A DNA stretch of 21,062 nucleotides from an uncultured Prevotellaceae bacterium. GTDB lineage: Bacteria > Bacteroidota > Bacteroidia > Bacteroidales > Bacteroidaceae. Where the stretch lies: the NCBI GenBank assembly GCA_937891085.1, contig CALAEY010000047.1, positions 1 through 21,062 of the forward strand. Reading direction: 5' to 3'. Numbering within the stretch: position 1 is the first letter of the stretch; the number at the start of each line of letters is the position of its first letter. The translations under genes and the position numbers were made by a program. Below the pieces are notes generated by a model. It was not told where the DNA came from. It worked only from the letters and a program-made list of their open reading frames with translations, and made no database searches. Shown here one piece after another: positions 1 to 8,995 of this stretch.

Positions 1-2
1 CA

Positions 3-620
3 TCATTCTATGGTCTTGAATTCATAGCCTTCACTCTTGAGGAAGCGGATGGCAGGGGGGAGGGCATATTGAAGGTTGCCGTTATTCCATGACTTCAGGG
101 AATCGTGGAAGGTGATGATAGAGCCGCGACGGGTGTACTTCATCACATTGGCAAGGACTTGGGGACCCTTGAGCTTTTTGCTGTAATCGCGGGTAATGAC
201 ATCCCACATCACGATCTTATAGTAGTGGCGCAGCACGATGTATTGCTCCCAACGCATCCAGCCGTGGGGCGGACGGAATAGGCGGGTGTGCAGCACCTCA
301 TTGGCAAGGTCGGCATCCTTCAGGTAGCGGGCACTGGTGTGGCGCCCTCCGCTGATGTGGTGGAAGGTGTGGTTGCCTATGGCATGCCCGTCATCTACCA
401 CCATCTGGTAGATTTCGGGGTACTTGCGCACATTATCGCCCACCATGAAGAAGGTGGCTTTGATGCCTTCATGCTTCAGCAGACTCAGTACCCAAGGGGT
501 AACCAGCGGGATGGGGCCGTCGTCGAACGTAAGGTAGACGGCCTTCTCCTGCGGATTGATGCGCCATAGTGCCTGTGGGTACAGGCAGCGGAACAGGCTG
601 GGTACTTGCTCTATGAACAT
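3..620 (-). CDS. Polysaccharide deacetylase family protein (NodB homology domain)
   Basis: A 205-residue protein with the metal-dependent carbohydrate esterase family 4 fold. The usual motifs are present in order: TFDDGP at residues 31-36 (catalytic base and metal Asp), NHTFHH with the HxxxH metal pair H84/H88, RPPHG at 116-120, a MWDV segment at 138-141 and ITFHDS at 169-174 (catalytic His172). The family removes N- or O-acetyl groups from glycans such as peptidoglycan, chitin oligomers or surface polysaccharide; the substrate cannot be told here. There is no signal peptide or membrane segment, so it is probably cytoplasmic or exported in a way not visible. The ATG lies six bases after the stop of the DUF2723 gene, so the two are probably co-transcribed, and a role in glycan modification fits. 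The reading frame is complete, with a TGA at 3-5. Confidence 0.9.
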   Translation of the reverse strand: MFIEQVPSLFRCLYPQALWRINPQEKAVYLTFDDGPIPLVTPWVLSLLKHEGIKATFFMVGDNVRKYPEIYQMVVDDGHAIGNHTFHHISGGRHTSARYLKDADLANEVLHTRLFRPPHGWMRWEQYIVLRHYYKIVMWDVITRDYSKKLKGPQVLANVMKYTRRGSIITFHDSLKSWNNGNLQYALPPAIRFLKSEGYEFKTIE

Positions 621-626
621 GACTGC

Positions 627-3600
627 TTAGGGCTCTATACGATCCACGTAAATCTCATAAAGCTCATCGAGCTTGTCTTCATAGTTGGACGCCAACGGAC
701 TTTCATAGGCCTTGAGTGACTTCACGATGCGATCAAGCAGGGCGAGGTGGTACTCGCAGTTGTCTTGCGTGATAGCAAGCTGATAGTCGGATAGGCTCAG
801 ATACCAAGTGATGTATTCCACTGCCTTATTGGCCAAAGCATCGGCGATGCGATCACCTTCTTGCTTTTCACCCAATTGATACCAAGCATCGGCCATGTCG
901 AGGGCACCGTTCTGGTAGTCGTATGGCACATTGTAGGTTGGGATATGCTCATCGGCATAGCGCAGGGCTTCCTTCGCCTTGTCGTTCTTGCCCTCCTTCA
1001 CCAATTGGTTGATCAGCAGGGAGAATACACGTCGCAGTGACATGCACATGCGGCTGGCATTCTCGTCGATATAGAGTTCTGGCGTTTCCAATCCGCCGAA
1101 CTTGAACTTATGCATCAGGTTGTCGTACATCCGCTCACTGTCTATCTTCACGCCCGTCTCCTTACTGCTGAATGGAGTGAACCGATAGGCCAGACCTTCC
1201 TGAATGAAGTGGTCTTCCATACCCAGCATATTGTCGCTGCCCACACTGATGGCAATGTAGATAGGACGCTCCCAGTTGGCTTGCAGCAGCATCTCCAGCA
1301 TCATCAACTCAGAGCGGATGAGCATGCGCTTGCCCTTCAGTGAGATGGTCATGTGGTCGGGGATGCTATCGGTAGGAATCAGCATGCCACTGCGACGTAC
1401 GGCCTCCTTGTCTATCTTCATCACGATGCTATCAGTAGGAATCACGTGCAGGTCTTCGTGCTTGCCGCGTACCCAGTACTTGAAGATGTTCTCCAACTCG
1501 TAAGGGTCTTCGCCATACTCAGCGATAACGCTCTCCAGCAGCTGTGGATTGCCTTCCTCTGCCTGCTTGCGGGCATCGGCATAGAGGTTGTCTATGCTCT
1601 GCTTATAGCTTGGTACCACCTCTACATAGTCGTTGGTGCCCTCCACATACTCGCTGCGCTGCCAAGAGATAGGCAGTGAAGGCGAATCGTAGGCCGGACG
1701 GCGCATCTGGTCGATGTACCAATCGGTCTGCAGGTAGCTGAGGTTGCAGATACGTGCATCAAGGCGGAAACCCTCCACATCTTGATTGTACCACAGTGGG
1801 AAGGTGTCGTTATCACCATTAGTATAGATGATAGGATGTCCTTCTTCTGGCAATGTCATAAGGTAGTTCTGGCCAAAGTCGCGTGTCATGTAGCGACCGC
1901 TGCGATCGTGATCGTCCCAGTTCTGTGAAGCCATTTGGATAGGTACCAACAGGCAGATGACGGAAACAGCGGCAGCGGTGACCATAGGCTTGGCCTTGGC
2001 ATAGCGCAGCAGAGTCTCTATGATGGCAGCTACGCCCATGCCTATCCAGATAGCGAAGGCATAGAACGAGCCTGCGTAGGCATAGTCGCGCTCACGAGGC
2101 TGTCCAGGAGTCTGATTCAGATAGACCACAATGGCGATACCCGTCATGAAGAACAGGAAGAATACCACCCAGAACTGCTGGATGCCCTTCTGTCCGCGAT
2201 AGGCTTGCCAGAAGAGTCCGAAGAGACCCAGCAGCAACGGTAGGCAGTAGTACACGTTGTGTCCCTTGTTCTCCTTCATCTCTGTAGGCAGCAGGTCTTG
2301 ATTGCCCACCAGCAGATTGTCTATGAAACTGAAGCCTGTCACCCAGTTGCCGTTCTCCAGCTCTCCGTTGCCTTGCAAGTCATTCTGGCGACCAGAGAAG
2401 TTCCACATGAAGTAGCGCCAGTACATCCAGTTGAGTTGGTAGGAGAAGAAGAACTTGATGTTCTCCCACTGTGTAGGAATCTTCACCATGACCATCTGTC
2501 CACACTGGTTGTAAGACACCTCACGGCCCTTGATGTCCATCCAAGCCTCATACATGGCAGGATGTCCCAAATCGCTGTCCCACAGACGTGGGAAGAGGAT
2601 CTTCTGCTCATAGTCGTAGTTGGTACGGCCTAAAATCTGCATATAGCTATCAGGCTCATCGGGCGAGGTTTTCTCCTTGCGCACCCACTTGTACTCCTGT
2701 GAGGCAATGCGAGGTTCGCAATAACCGCCCTTCTCATCAAGGGCTACCTTAGAGTTGTAGGTCTTTCCATAGAAGAGAGGGTAGGTACCATACTGCTCAC
2801 GTCCCAGATACTCCCCAAGGGTGAAGATATCTTCTGGTGAATTCTGATCCATCGGTGTATTAGCGGTGGAGCGTATCACGATGAGTGCATAGCTGCTATA
2901 ACCCAGCACCATCATCATCACGGAGAGCAGGGTAGTATTTAATGTACGGGCGGAGATGCGCCACTTCTCTGGCATCTTCTGCTGGATGGCAGGGCGAAGC
3001 AGGAACCACAGCACGGCCAAGATGATGAGGCCGATGATCACGGCACTGGTGCCATGGCCATAGAACGGAATGCCCAGCAGGGCCACGGTGAGCAGGAACG
3101 ACACGTTCATAAGCATGGCGCTACGTGCCTTGTAGCTCTCGTAGATGCCCCATATCAGCACGGCTGCCAGCACGATGATATAGACGATGACACCTGTGTT
3201 GAAGCCCATGCCGAGAGTATTCACGAAGAACAACTCGAACCAGCCGCCTACCTTAGCGATGCCTGGCACAATGCCATAGAGCACGGCTGCCACTAAGATG
3301 GCAGAGGCCACCAAGGCAAGGATGGAGCCCAAAGCGGTAGCGTTTGGCGTTTTCTTGTAGTAATATACCAAGACGATGGCGGGCAGGCAGAGCAGATTCA
3401 GCAAGTGAACACCGATGCTTAGGCCTGTGAGGTAGGCGATGAGAATCAACCAACGCTCACTGCCAGGCTGGTCGGCCATGTCTTCCCACTTCAGTATCAG
3501 CCAGAATACTACAGCGGTGAACAGAGAAGAGAAGGCATAGACTTCACCCTCTACGGCACTGAACCAGAAGGTATCGCTGAAGCAGTAGGCAAAGGCACCC

Positions 3601-3980
3601 ACCAAGCCACTGCCGATGATGGTGATGACTTTTGGCAGACTGATCTCTGCGCTGTCTTCCTTCACAACCAACTTGCGCACCAAGTGGGTGACAGACCAGA
3701 AAAGGAACATGATGCAGGCACCGCTCATCAACGCACTCATGTAGTTTACCATACGTGCCACTTCCGTAGTGTCACTGGCAAACTGTGTGAATAGATTGGC
3801 CACCAACATGAAGAATGGTGCGCCAGGGGGGTGGCCAACTTCCAGTTTATAGCCTGTAGTGATGAACTCTGGGCAGTCCCAGAAACTGGCGGTCGGCTCT
3901 ATGGTGAGGCAATAGACCATGCTCGCCACCAAGAAGGTGAGCCACCCTGCCACGTTGTTTATCTTTTTGAATCGTTCCAT
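627..3980 (-). CDS. DUF2723 family membrane protein (putative GT-C type protein O-mannosyltransferase)
   Basis: A 1117-residue polytopic membrane protein. Hydrophobic segments fill about residues 12-370 and 575-690, followed by a long soluble C-terminal part (about 700-1117) with helix pairs of TPR type near the end. Family signatures are SFWDCPEF at 32-39 (D35 and E38 in the first outer loop, the usual place of the GT-C acidic residues), GHPPGAP at 49-55, AVEGEVYAF at 142-150 and PRERDYAYAGSFYAFA around 628-643. DUF2723/TMEM260-type proteins are GT-C glycosyltransferases; the animal member is a protein O-mannosyltransferase. In Bacteroidota, where periplasmic proteins carry O-mannose-initiated glycans, this family is a reasonable but unproven candidate for sugar transfer. 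The ATG at 3978-3980 follows a good promoter at 4001-4030. The downstream deacetylase is probably in the same transcript. Confidence 0.88.
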   Translation of the reverse strand: MERFKKINNVAGWLTFLVASMVYCLTIEPTASFWDCPEFITTGYKLEVGHPPGAPFFMLVANLFTQFASDTTEVARMVNYMSALMSGACIMFLFWSVTHLVRKLVVKEDSAEISLPKVITIIGSGLVGAFAYCFSDTFWFSAVEGEVYAFSSLFTAVVFWLILKWEDMADQPGSERWLILIAYLTGLSIGVHLLNLLCLPAIVLVYYYKKTPNATALGSILALVASAILVAAVLYGIVPGIAKVGGWFELFFVNTLGMGFNTGVIVYIIVLAAVLIWGIYESYKARSAMLMNVSFLLTVALLGIPFYGHGTSAVIIGLIILAVLWFLLRPAIQQKMPEKWRISARTLNTTLLSVMMMVLGYSSYALIVIRSTANTPMDQNSPEDIFTLGEYLGREQYGTYPLFYGKTYNSKVALDEKGGYCEPRIASQEYKWVRKEKTSPDEPDSYMQILGRTNYDYEQKILFPRLWDSDLGHPAMYEAWMDIKGREVSYNQCGQMVMVKIPTQWENIKFFFSYQLNWMYWRYFMWNFSGRQNDLQGNGELENGNWVTGFSFIDNLLVGNQDLLPTEMKENKGHNVYYCLPLLLGLFGLFWQAYRGQKGIQQFWVVFFLFFMTGIAIVVYLNQTPGQPRERDYAYAGSFYAFAIWIGMGVAAIIETLLRYAKAKPMVTAAAVSVICLLVPIQMASQNWDDHDRSGRYMTRDFGQNYLMTLPEEGHPIIYTNGDNDTFPLWYNQDVEGFRLDARICNLSYLQTDWYIDQMRRPAYDSPSLPISWQRSEYVEGTNDYVEVVPSYKQSIDNLYADARKQAEEGNPQLLESVIAEYGEDPYELENIFKYWVRGKHEDLHVIPTDSIVMKIDKEAVRRSGMLIPTDSIPDHMTISLKGKRMLIRSELMMLEMLLQANWERPIYIAISVGSDNMLGMEDHFIQEGLAYRFTPFSSKETGVKIDSERMYDNLMHKFKFGGLETPELYIDENASRMCMSLRRVFSLLINQLVKEGKNDKAKEALRYADEHIPTYNVPYDYQNGALDMADAWYQLGEKQEGDRIADALANKAVEYITWYLSLSDYQLAITQDNCEYHLALLDRIVKSLKAYESPLASNYEDKLDELYEIYVDRIEP

Positions 3981-4000
3981 GTCTTGTCAGATTTTGGATG

Positions 4001-4030
4001 CAAAGATAAGGATAATATCACAAATCACAA
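4001..4030 (-). promoter_or_regulatory. Promoter of the DUF2723-deacetylase unit
   Basis: On the minus strand TATCTTTG (4001-4008) matches the Bacteroidota -7 box TAnnTTTG exactly, and TTG (4028-4030) sits 19 bases upstream, the typical spacing for the -33 box. The expected transcript start is about 10 bases before the ATG, leaving a very short leader. This separates the DUF2723 gene from the cysE-yqaA run upstream, although read-through remains possible because no clear terminator follows the YqaA-like gene. Confidence 0.72.
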
Positions 4031-4068
4031 TTATAATTGACAATTGACAGGTTACAATTGACAATTTT
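4029..4068. repeat. Intergenic AATTGACAATT repeat, copy 1
   Basis: The gap between the YqaA-like gene and the DUF2723 gene holds overlapping copies of CAATTGACA/AATTGACAATT. The same element, in the opposite orientation, occurs at 15809-15840. AATTG/CAATT units make it partly self-complementary. Its function is unknown; it overlaps the -33 region of the DUF2723 promoter. Confidence 0.6.
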
Positions 4069-4075
4069 TAATGTA

Positions 4076-4540
4076 CTACACAATCGCCTGCATCGCCTGA
4101 ATAAGGAGATAATAGCGCAAAGCTTTACCTATCATCATAGAGAGGCAGGTAATCCAGACATTGCCACGCATGTAGCCCAGCGTCACGGAGATGGCACTGC
4201 CTATGATGGGAACAAAAGCAAAGAACGCCATGAAGGAACCCTTGCCTTGCAAGAACTTCTGCGTTTTTGCAATCTTCTCAGGCTTGACGTGGAGGTATTT
4301 CTCTATCCACTCCAATTTACCCAGATGTCCGATGAAATAGCACGTCATGCCGCCCAGGGTGTTTCCCAAAGTGGCAGCAATGAGGCATCCCCACGGATTG
4401 AGCCCTAATTGGATAAGGGCTGCTAATACGATTTCTGACGCAAAGGGCAACACACTGCCAGCGATAAAGGCAGAGATGAACATGCCCTCATAGCCCCACT
4501 GGATGAGCAACTGCACAAATGAGTCTATCATAGCATCCAT
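4076..4540 (-). CDS. YqaA/DedA-like (VTT domain) membrane protein
   Basis: A 154-residue protein matching the short YqaA branch of the DedA/VTT (SNARE-associated) superfamily. It shows GSVLPFASEIVLAAL at 28-42 with the conserved acidic E36 in the re-entrant region, a glycine-rich GNTLGGMTCYFIGHLG stretch (about residues 58-73), FVPIIGSAISVTLGYMRG (about 113-130) and a final helix containing KALRYY. DedA-type proteins act in lipid scrambling or undecaprenyl-phosphate recycling at the inner membrane; for YqaA the exact role is not settled. The called start overlaps the upstream membrane protein gene by 13 bases. An internal ATG at 4529-4531 would overlap that gene's TGA in an ATGA arrangement, and translational coupling from it is equally plausible (151 residues). 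Confidence 0.82.
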   Translation of the reverse strand: MDAMIDSFVQLLIQWGYEGMFISAFIAGSVLPFASEIVLAALIQLGLNPWGCLIAATLGNTLGGMTCYFIGHLGKLEWIEKYLHVKPEKIAKTQKFLQGKGSFMAFFAFVPIIGSAISVTLGYMRGNVWITCLSMMIGKALRYYLLIQAMQAIV

Positions 4541-5508
4541 AGGCAGAAAATGTAAGTGCCCACCAAAACTGCCAGTGTAAACAGTGTGAGTGCCAGCGAA
4601 AACTTACTGCTGGTCAGGGCAAAGAAATGGGCGGCTGTCAGACTGATAGGAATACAGGCCAAAGGAAACAGATTAATGGCCTCCTGGGGTTGCAATGCCA
4701 TGAAGAGCAGCAGGAAACCACCGAGGAATAGCAGGAAACGCAGGAACACACGGGTACGCATGCGTTCATCGAAGGTGGTGAGGTAGATGTGCGTGGCACT
4801 CACAGCGAGCAGGAGCAGTAGGAGGATGAACAAGGGCAACTGCCAAAGCTCGTAGCCTATTCCTAAAGGTTGGAATGTAGCGAGCGACACGAATGGGGCC
4901 ACAATGAGGTCGATGTCTTGCACTACCAATCCATACGCCAAGAGAAACCAGAAGGGCATCAGGCCTCCCATCAATGCAGCTACGAAACTGCGCGGATTCA
5001 GTGATAGGAAGTGGAAGGTACCTATCAGGAACACGGGGTAGAGCAGGATGAGTTTGGGGTAGAACAAGCAACTGACACCGAGCATGGAGAATGATTGGAA
5101 GACTTCGGATTGGGGGGATTCTTCCTGAAAGCTGCGCATCAGGAAATGGAGCGCGTAAATGAGGAATACCGCTGCCAATAGCCCTTCGGAGAAAGGATGC
5201 AGGTGCGGACAGCATGCTATTAATAAGATGTAGAGGGCATAGACTGCCTGAGTGCGCTCTCGGATGATGGCGTTCGACTTATTCAGCCAATTGACAAGCA
5301 GGGCGACGAGTATGCAGCAAAGTGCACCAAACAGGTAACTGAGCTCTGCAGTAAGACTGACCGACTTCGTCAGGAAGGCGAAGCTACCCTCAGGCTTGGA
5401 AGAGAGCAGGTAGGAGAAACTCCAGGCACCAAGCATCAGTAGGGTGGCTCCCCACGTGGAGAAGTCACCCGACACGATGCGTTGTTGTAGATTCCTCGCC
5501 TGCAGCAT
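4528..5508 (-). CDS. Unrecognised polytopic membrane protein
   Basis: A 326-residue, very hydrophobic protein with about ten predicted membrane segments and short polar loops. I do not recognise a catalytic motif. A stretch near residues 148-190 (FYPKLILLYPVFLIGTFHFL, then LNPRSF and MPFW) resembles a conserved core seen in Bacteroidota membrane proteins of DUF6427 type, but this assignment is a guess. It lies nine bases after purD and overlaps the YqaA-like gene, so it is a member of the cysE-purD operon. The neighbours do not suggest a specific role, although two membrane genes in tandem at the operon end may work together at the envelope. Confidence 0.8.
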   Translation of the reverse strand: MLQARNLQQRIVSGDFSTWGATLLMLGAWSFSYLLSSKPEGSFAFLTKSVSLTAELSYLFGALCCILVALLVNWLNKSNAIIRERTQAVYALYILLIACCPHLHPFSEGLLAAVFLIYALHFLMRSFQEESPQSEVFQSFSMLGVSCLFYPKLILLYPVFLIGTFHFLSLNPRSFVAALMGGLMPFWFLLAYGLVVQDIDLIVAPFVSLATFQPLGIGYELWQLPLFILLLLLLAVSATHIYLTTFDERMRTRVFLRFLLFLGGFLLLFMALQPQEAINLFPLACIPISLTAAHFFALTSSKFSLALTLFTLAVLVGTYIFCLWML

Positions 5509-5517
5509 ATCTTCGTC

Positions 5518-6792
5518 TTACAGGTCGAAACCAATGTCCCTGCGGAAATACTTGCCTTCGAAGTCGATAATGTCTGCCACGGCATAGCTCTTCTTCAGAG
5601 CTTCCTCCTTAGAGGCACCATAGGAGCTTACGGCTATCACACGGCCGCCATTGGTTACGGTCTGACCGTCTTTCAAGGCAGTTCCAGCATGGAAGATCAC
5701 GTTGCCGCTCTTGGCTGCCTCTTCCAGTCCCTTCATCACATAGCCCTTCTTATAGGCTTCTGGATAGCCACCGCTTACCAGCATCACGCAACCCACATGG
5801 CGTGTGTCTATCTCCAGCGTTTTCTGGTCGAGGTTGCCAGCAGCCACGCCTTCCAGCAACTCCACAAGGTCGCTCTTGATGCGCAGCATCACGCTCTCGG
5901 TCTCAGGATCGCCCATGCGGGCATTGTATTCTATCACAAACGGATCACCGCCTACGTTGATCAGACCTAAGAAGATGAAGCCTTTGTAGAGGATGCCCTC
6001 TTCCTTCAGACCATTCACGGTAGGTTCGATGATGCGGGTGCGTACCTTCTCCATGAATACTTCATCGGCAAATGGAACAGGAGAAACACTGCCCATGCCG
6101 CCCGTATTCAGACCCTTGTCGCCCTCGCCGATGCGCTTGTAGTCTTTGGCTACAGGTAGCACTTTATAGTGTTCGCCATCAGTCAGTACGAAGACAGAGC
6201 ACTCTATACCGCTCATGAATTCTTCTATCAGAACGGTAGCACTGGCTTGGCCGAACATGCCGCTGAGCATCTCGCGCAGTTCTTTCTTGGCTTCGTCGAG
6301 GGAGGAGAGTATCAGTACGCCCTTACCAGCGCAGAGGCCATCGGCTTTCAGCACATAGGGGGCAGGGAGGGTCTCCAGGAAGGCTAGGCCTTCTTCCAGA
6401 TTCTCGGCAGTGATGCTCTTATAGCGTGCGGTAGGAATGACATGGCGCATCATGAAACCTTTGGCAAACTCCTTGCTGCCTTCCAGTTGTGCGCCTTCCT
6501 TCGTAGGACCGATGACGGCAATATGCTGCGTCTGTGCATCGCTCTTGATGTAGTCGTAGATACCCTGTACCAATGGGTCTTCTGGACCCACTACTATCAT
6601 GTCGATGTCTTTCTCTAATGAAAAGGCTTTGATGGCAGGGAAGTCGGTAGCCTTCATGGCTACGTTCTCACCTGTCTGTGCCGTACCAGCATTGCCTGGA
6701 GCAATGTAGAGCTTCTCCACCTTGGGACTTTGGGCGATTTTCCATGCCAGGGCATGCTCACGTCCGCCCGAACCTAATAACAGAACTTTCAT
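5518..6792 (-). CDS. purD: Phosphoribosylamine--glycine ligase (GARS)
   Basis: A 424-residue enzyme of the usual length. It joins glycine to 5-phosphoribosylamine with ATP, the second step of de novo purine synthesis, in the cytoplasm. The N-terminal domain begins LLLGSGGREHALAW (4-17). The ATP-grasp core shows VLKADGLCAGKGV (147-159), LIEEFMSGIECSVF (188-201), LNTGGMGSVSPVP (228-240) and the metal-binding IEYNARMGDPETE (287-299). The C-terminal domain is complete and ends GFDL. The gene follows the S9 peptidase after six bases and precedes a membrane protein gene after nine. It is not beside other pur genes here, so its regulation is probably that of the whole operon. Confidence 0.98.
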   Translation of the reverse strand: MKVLLLGSGGREHALAWKIAQSPKVEKLYIAPGNAGTAQTGENVAMKATDFPAIKAFSLEKDIDMIVVGPEDPLVQGIYDYIKSDAQTQHIAVIGPTKEGAQLEGSKEFAKGFMMRHVIPTARYKSITAENLEEGLAFLETLPAPYVLKADGLCAGKGVLILSSLDEAKKELREMLSGMFGQASATVLIEEFMSGIECSVFVLTDGEHYKVLPVAKDYKRIGEGDKGLNTGGMGSVSPVPFADEVFMEKVRTRIIEPTVNGLKEEGILYKGFIFLGLINVGGDPFVIEYNARMGDPETESVMLRIKSDLVELLEGVAAGNLDQKTLEIDTRHVGCVMLVSGGYPEAYKKGYVMKGLEEAAKSGNVIFHAGTALKDGQTVTNGGRVIAVSSYGASKEEALKKSYAVADIIDFEGKYFRRDIGFDL

Positions 6793-6798
6793 ATAAGG

Positions 6799-8991
6799 TT
6801 ATTTTAAATGATCTTCGAAATATTGCGTGATTTTCTCATACAGATGGATGGCATCCCTGCCTGATACACCATGCTGATGACCAGGATAGAGGAAGAGGTC
6901 TGGCTGCACATTGGCATCTACACAGGCCTTGATGAAGCCTAATGTATGCTGTGGTACGCAGGTCTCGTCTTGGTAGCCATGCACCAGCATCAGGTGTCCC
7001 TTCAGATTGTCTGCCAGATTGCGCAGGTTGGTCTCTTCATAACCTTCGGGATTGGTCTGCGGAGTGTCCATATAGCGCTCGCCATACATTACTTCATACC
7101 ACTGCCAGTCTATCACAGGACCACCTGCTACACCTACCTTGAAGATGTCGTTAAGGCGCAGCATCATGCTGGTGGTCATGTGGCCGCCGAAGCTCCAGCC
7201 ATGCACACCTATGCGATCCTTGTCTACGTAAGGCAGACTCTGCAGGAACTCGGCACCTACACGCTGATCCTTCGTCTCTTCTACACCGAGGTGACGGAAG
7301 GTAGCCTGCTCAAATACCAAACCTCTGTTCTCGCTGCCACGGTTGTCTATGCAGAACATCACGTAGCCCTTAGTGGCCATGTAGAGTTCCCAGGCACGGG
7401 CACCATAGCGGATAGATGCAGAGATGTTCTGGGCATGAGGACCGCCATAGACATAGACCACAGCGGGATATTTCTTAGAGGCATCGAAGTCCACAGGCTT
7501 GATGAGGCGGTAATAGAGGTCGGTCACGCCGTCGGCAGCCTTGAGGGTACCGATTTCTACGGTCGGCATGGCGATGTTCTCGTAGTTGTTGCCTACGGTC
7601 ACCATATTCTTCTTATTGCCAGGTTTAGCCACTTCGTAGATATCCACTACACGGCTCTGGGTAGGCGTAGCATAGCGGTCGATGACATAGGTACCAGAGG
7701 CAGAGAGCTGCACACTGTGCACGGCTTCATCATTGTTGATGGTGGTTACCTGTCCCTTCATGTTCACCTTGTAGAGGTTGCTCTGCAAAGGTGATTCCTG
7801 TGTAGAGAGGTAAATGATCTCCTTTGCCTTGGCATTGAAACCTACGATGCTCTGTACCAACCAGTTGCCCTTGGTCAGTTGGGTAGTCTTCAAAGACTCT
7901 GTGTAGGTACCTCCGGCAGCGGCATTGTGCTTCTCTGGATAGACGCTGACCTTGGTATCCATCAGATAGAGGTGGTTGAAGCCATCGCGCTCTGTCTGGT
8001 AGATGAACTTAGTGTCATCCCAAGGCAGGAAGATGATAGGGTTCTCGGGCTCCACGTACTTCGGGTGTGTCTCTTCATAAAGCACGCCCATGAGCTTGCC
8101 GCTCTCTGCATCGTACTGGCAGAGCTTGGCATGGTTCTGGTCGCGGTTGAGCTCCACGAGGTAGATGCTCTTCTCATCGGGTGCCCAGCTGATATTGGTG
8201 AAGTAGCGGTCGGTAGGATCGCCGGCATCCAAGAAGATGTTCTTGCCAGTGGCTACATTGTATACGCCTACCCATACCTTATGGCTGGTCATGCCTGCCA
8301 TCGGGTAGCGCACAGGTGTCTCTTCGGCAATGCGGGTGTTGATGTTGACTAGTGGGTATTCTGTCACCATGCTTTCATCCATGCGGTAGTAAGCCAGCAG
8401 GTTGCCCTTAGGGCTCCAGAACGTACCTTTGTTGATGCCGAACTCGTTGCGGTGAACGCTCTGTCCCACGAGGATACCTTCAGGTTCGTTGCTGATGGCC
8501 TTGTCATTGACGTACAGGTTGTTGCCAACACTGTAGGCTACATGGCCGCTTTCTTTATTATAGTCGGCACGACCGCCACGCTGCTGTGTCTTGGTCTGCC
8601 TTACCACCTGCTTTGTCTGCCAGTCGTACACCACATAGTTGCCTGGTGCGGTGATAAGCATCCAAGGCTTGTCTGACCACAGAGCCTGTCCGCTCAGTTG
8701 TCTCACTTCCCCTACACCTGCAGCGCTCAATGCTTTGTTCACATCATCCAGCGTGGTGAGCGTATTGGTTTTCCCAGTCTTAGGATTCGTAGCCGTAAGG
8801 TTATTGCCATCCACCAGCAGGTAGAGGTCACCCCACCATTGCAGTCCATTGATGCTGGCCATGGCCTGACCAGCCCTGCCACTTCCACTCATGAAGTCGG
8901 CATACGTAGGCATCTTTTTCTCCTGTGCCATCATGTTTGTTGTACTGAGTGCCATAAGCAATGCCAAGGCACCATTGAATAGTTTGTTCAT
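6799..8991 (-). CDS. Secreted S9B prolyl (dipeptidyl or tripeptidyl) peptidase
   Basis: A 730-residue protein with a signal peptide (about residues 1-22, MNKLFNGALALLMALSTTNMMA), an N-terminal beta-propeller (about 45-480) and a C-terminal alpha/beta-hydrolase domain. The catalytic triad is readable: Ser600 in GWSFGG, Asp675 in HGYQDET and His707 in GHQHGVSG. These positions and the length match dipeptidyl peptidase IV and prolyl tripeptidyl peptidase A of Porphyromonas and Bacteroides. Such enzymes release X-Pro dipeptides or X-X-Pro tripeptides in the periplasm or at the outer membrane, feeding peptide uptake. I cannot decide between the two specificities from the sequence alone. It sits four bases after the methyltransferase gene and six before purD. 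Confidence 0.92.
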   Translation of the reverse strand: MNKLFNGALALLMALSTTNMMAQEKKMPTYADFMSGSGRAGQAMASINGLQWWGDLYLLVDGNNLTATNPKTGKTNTLTTLDDVNKALSAAGVGEVRQLSGQALWSDKPWMLITAPGNYVVYDWQTKQVVRQTKTQQRGGRADYNKESGHVAYSVGNNLYVNDKAISNEPEGILVGQSVHRNEFGINKGTFWSPKGNLLAYYRMDESMVTEYPLVNINTRIAEETPVRYPMAGMTSHKVWVGVYNVATGKNIFLDAGDPTDRYFTNISWAPDEKSIYLVELNRDQNHAKLCQYDAESGKLMGVLYEETHPKYVEPENPIIFLPWDDTKFIYQTERDGFNHLYLMDTKVSVYPEKHNAAAGGTYTESLKTTQLTKGNWLVQSIVGFNAKAKEIIYLSTQESPLQSNLYKVNMKGQVTTINNDEAVHSVQLSASGTYVIDRYATPTQSRVVDIYEVAKPGNKKNMVTVGNNYENIAMPTVEIGTLKAADGVTDLYYRLIKPVDFDASKKYPAVVYVYGGPHAQNISASIRYGARAWELYMATKGYVMFCIDNRGSENRGLVFEQATFRHLGVEETKDQRVGAEFLQSLPYVDKDRIGVHGWSFGGHMTTSMMLRLNDIFKVGVAGGPVIDWQWYEVMYGERYMDTPQTNPEGYEETNLRNLADNLKGHLMLVHGYQDETCVPQHTLGFIKACVDANVQPDLFLYPGHQHGVSGRDAIHLYEKITQYFEDHLK

Positions 8992-8995
8992 AACG

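Noticed and set aside
6946..7794. A 282-codon plus-strand open frame
   Set aside because: It is antisense to the S9B peptidase, whose catalytic triad lies in the same stretch; codon bias explains the open frame.
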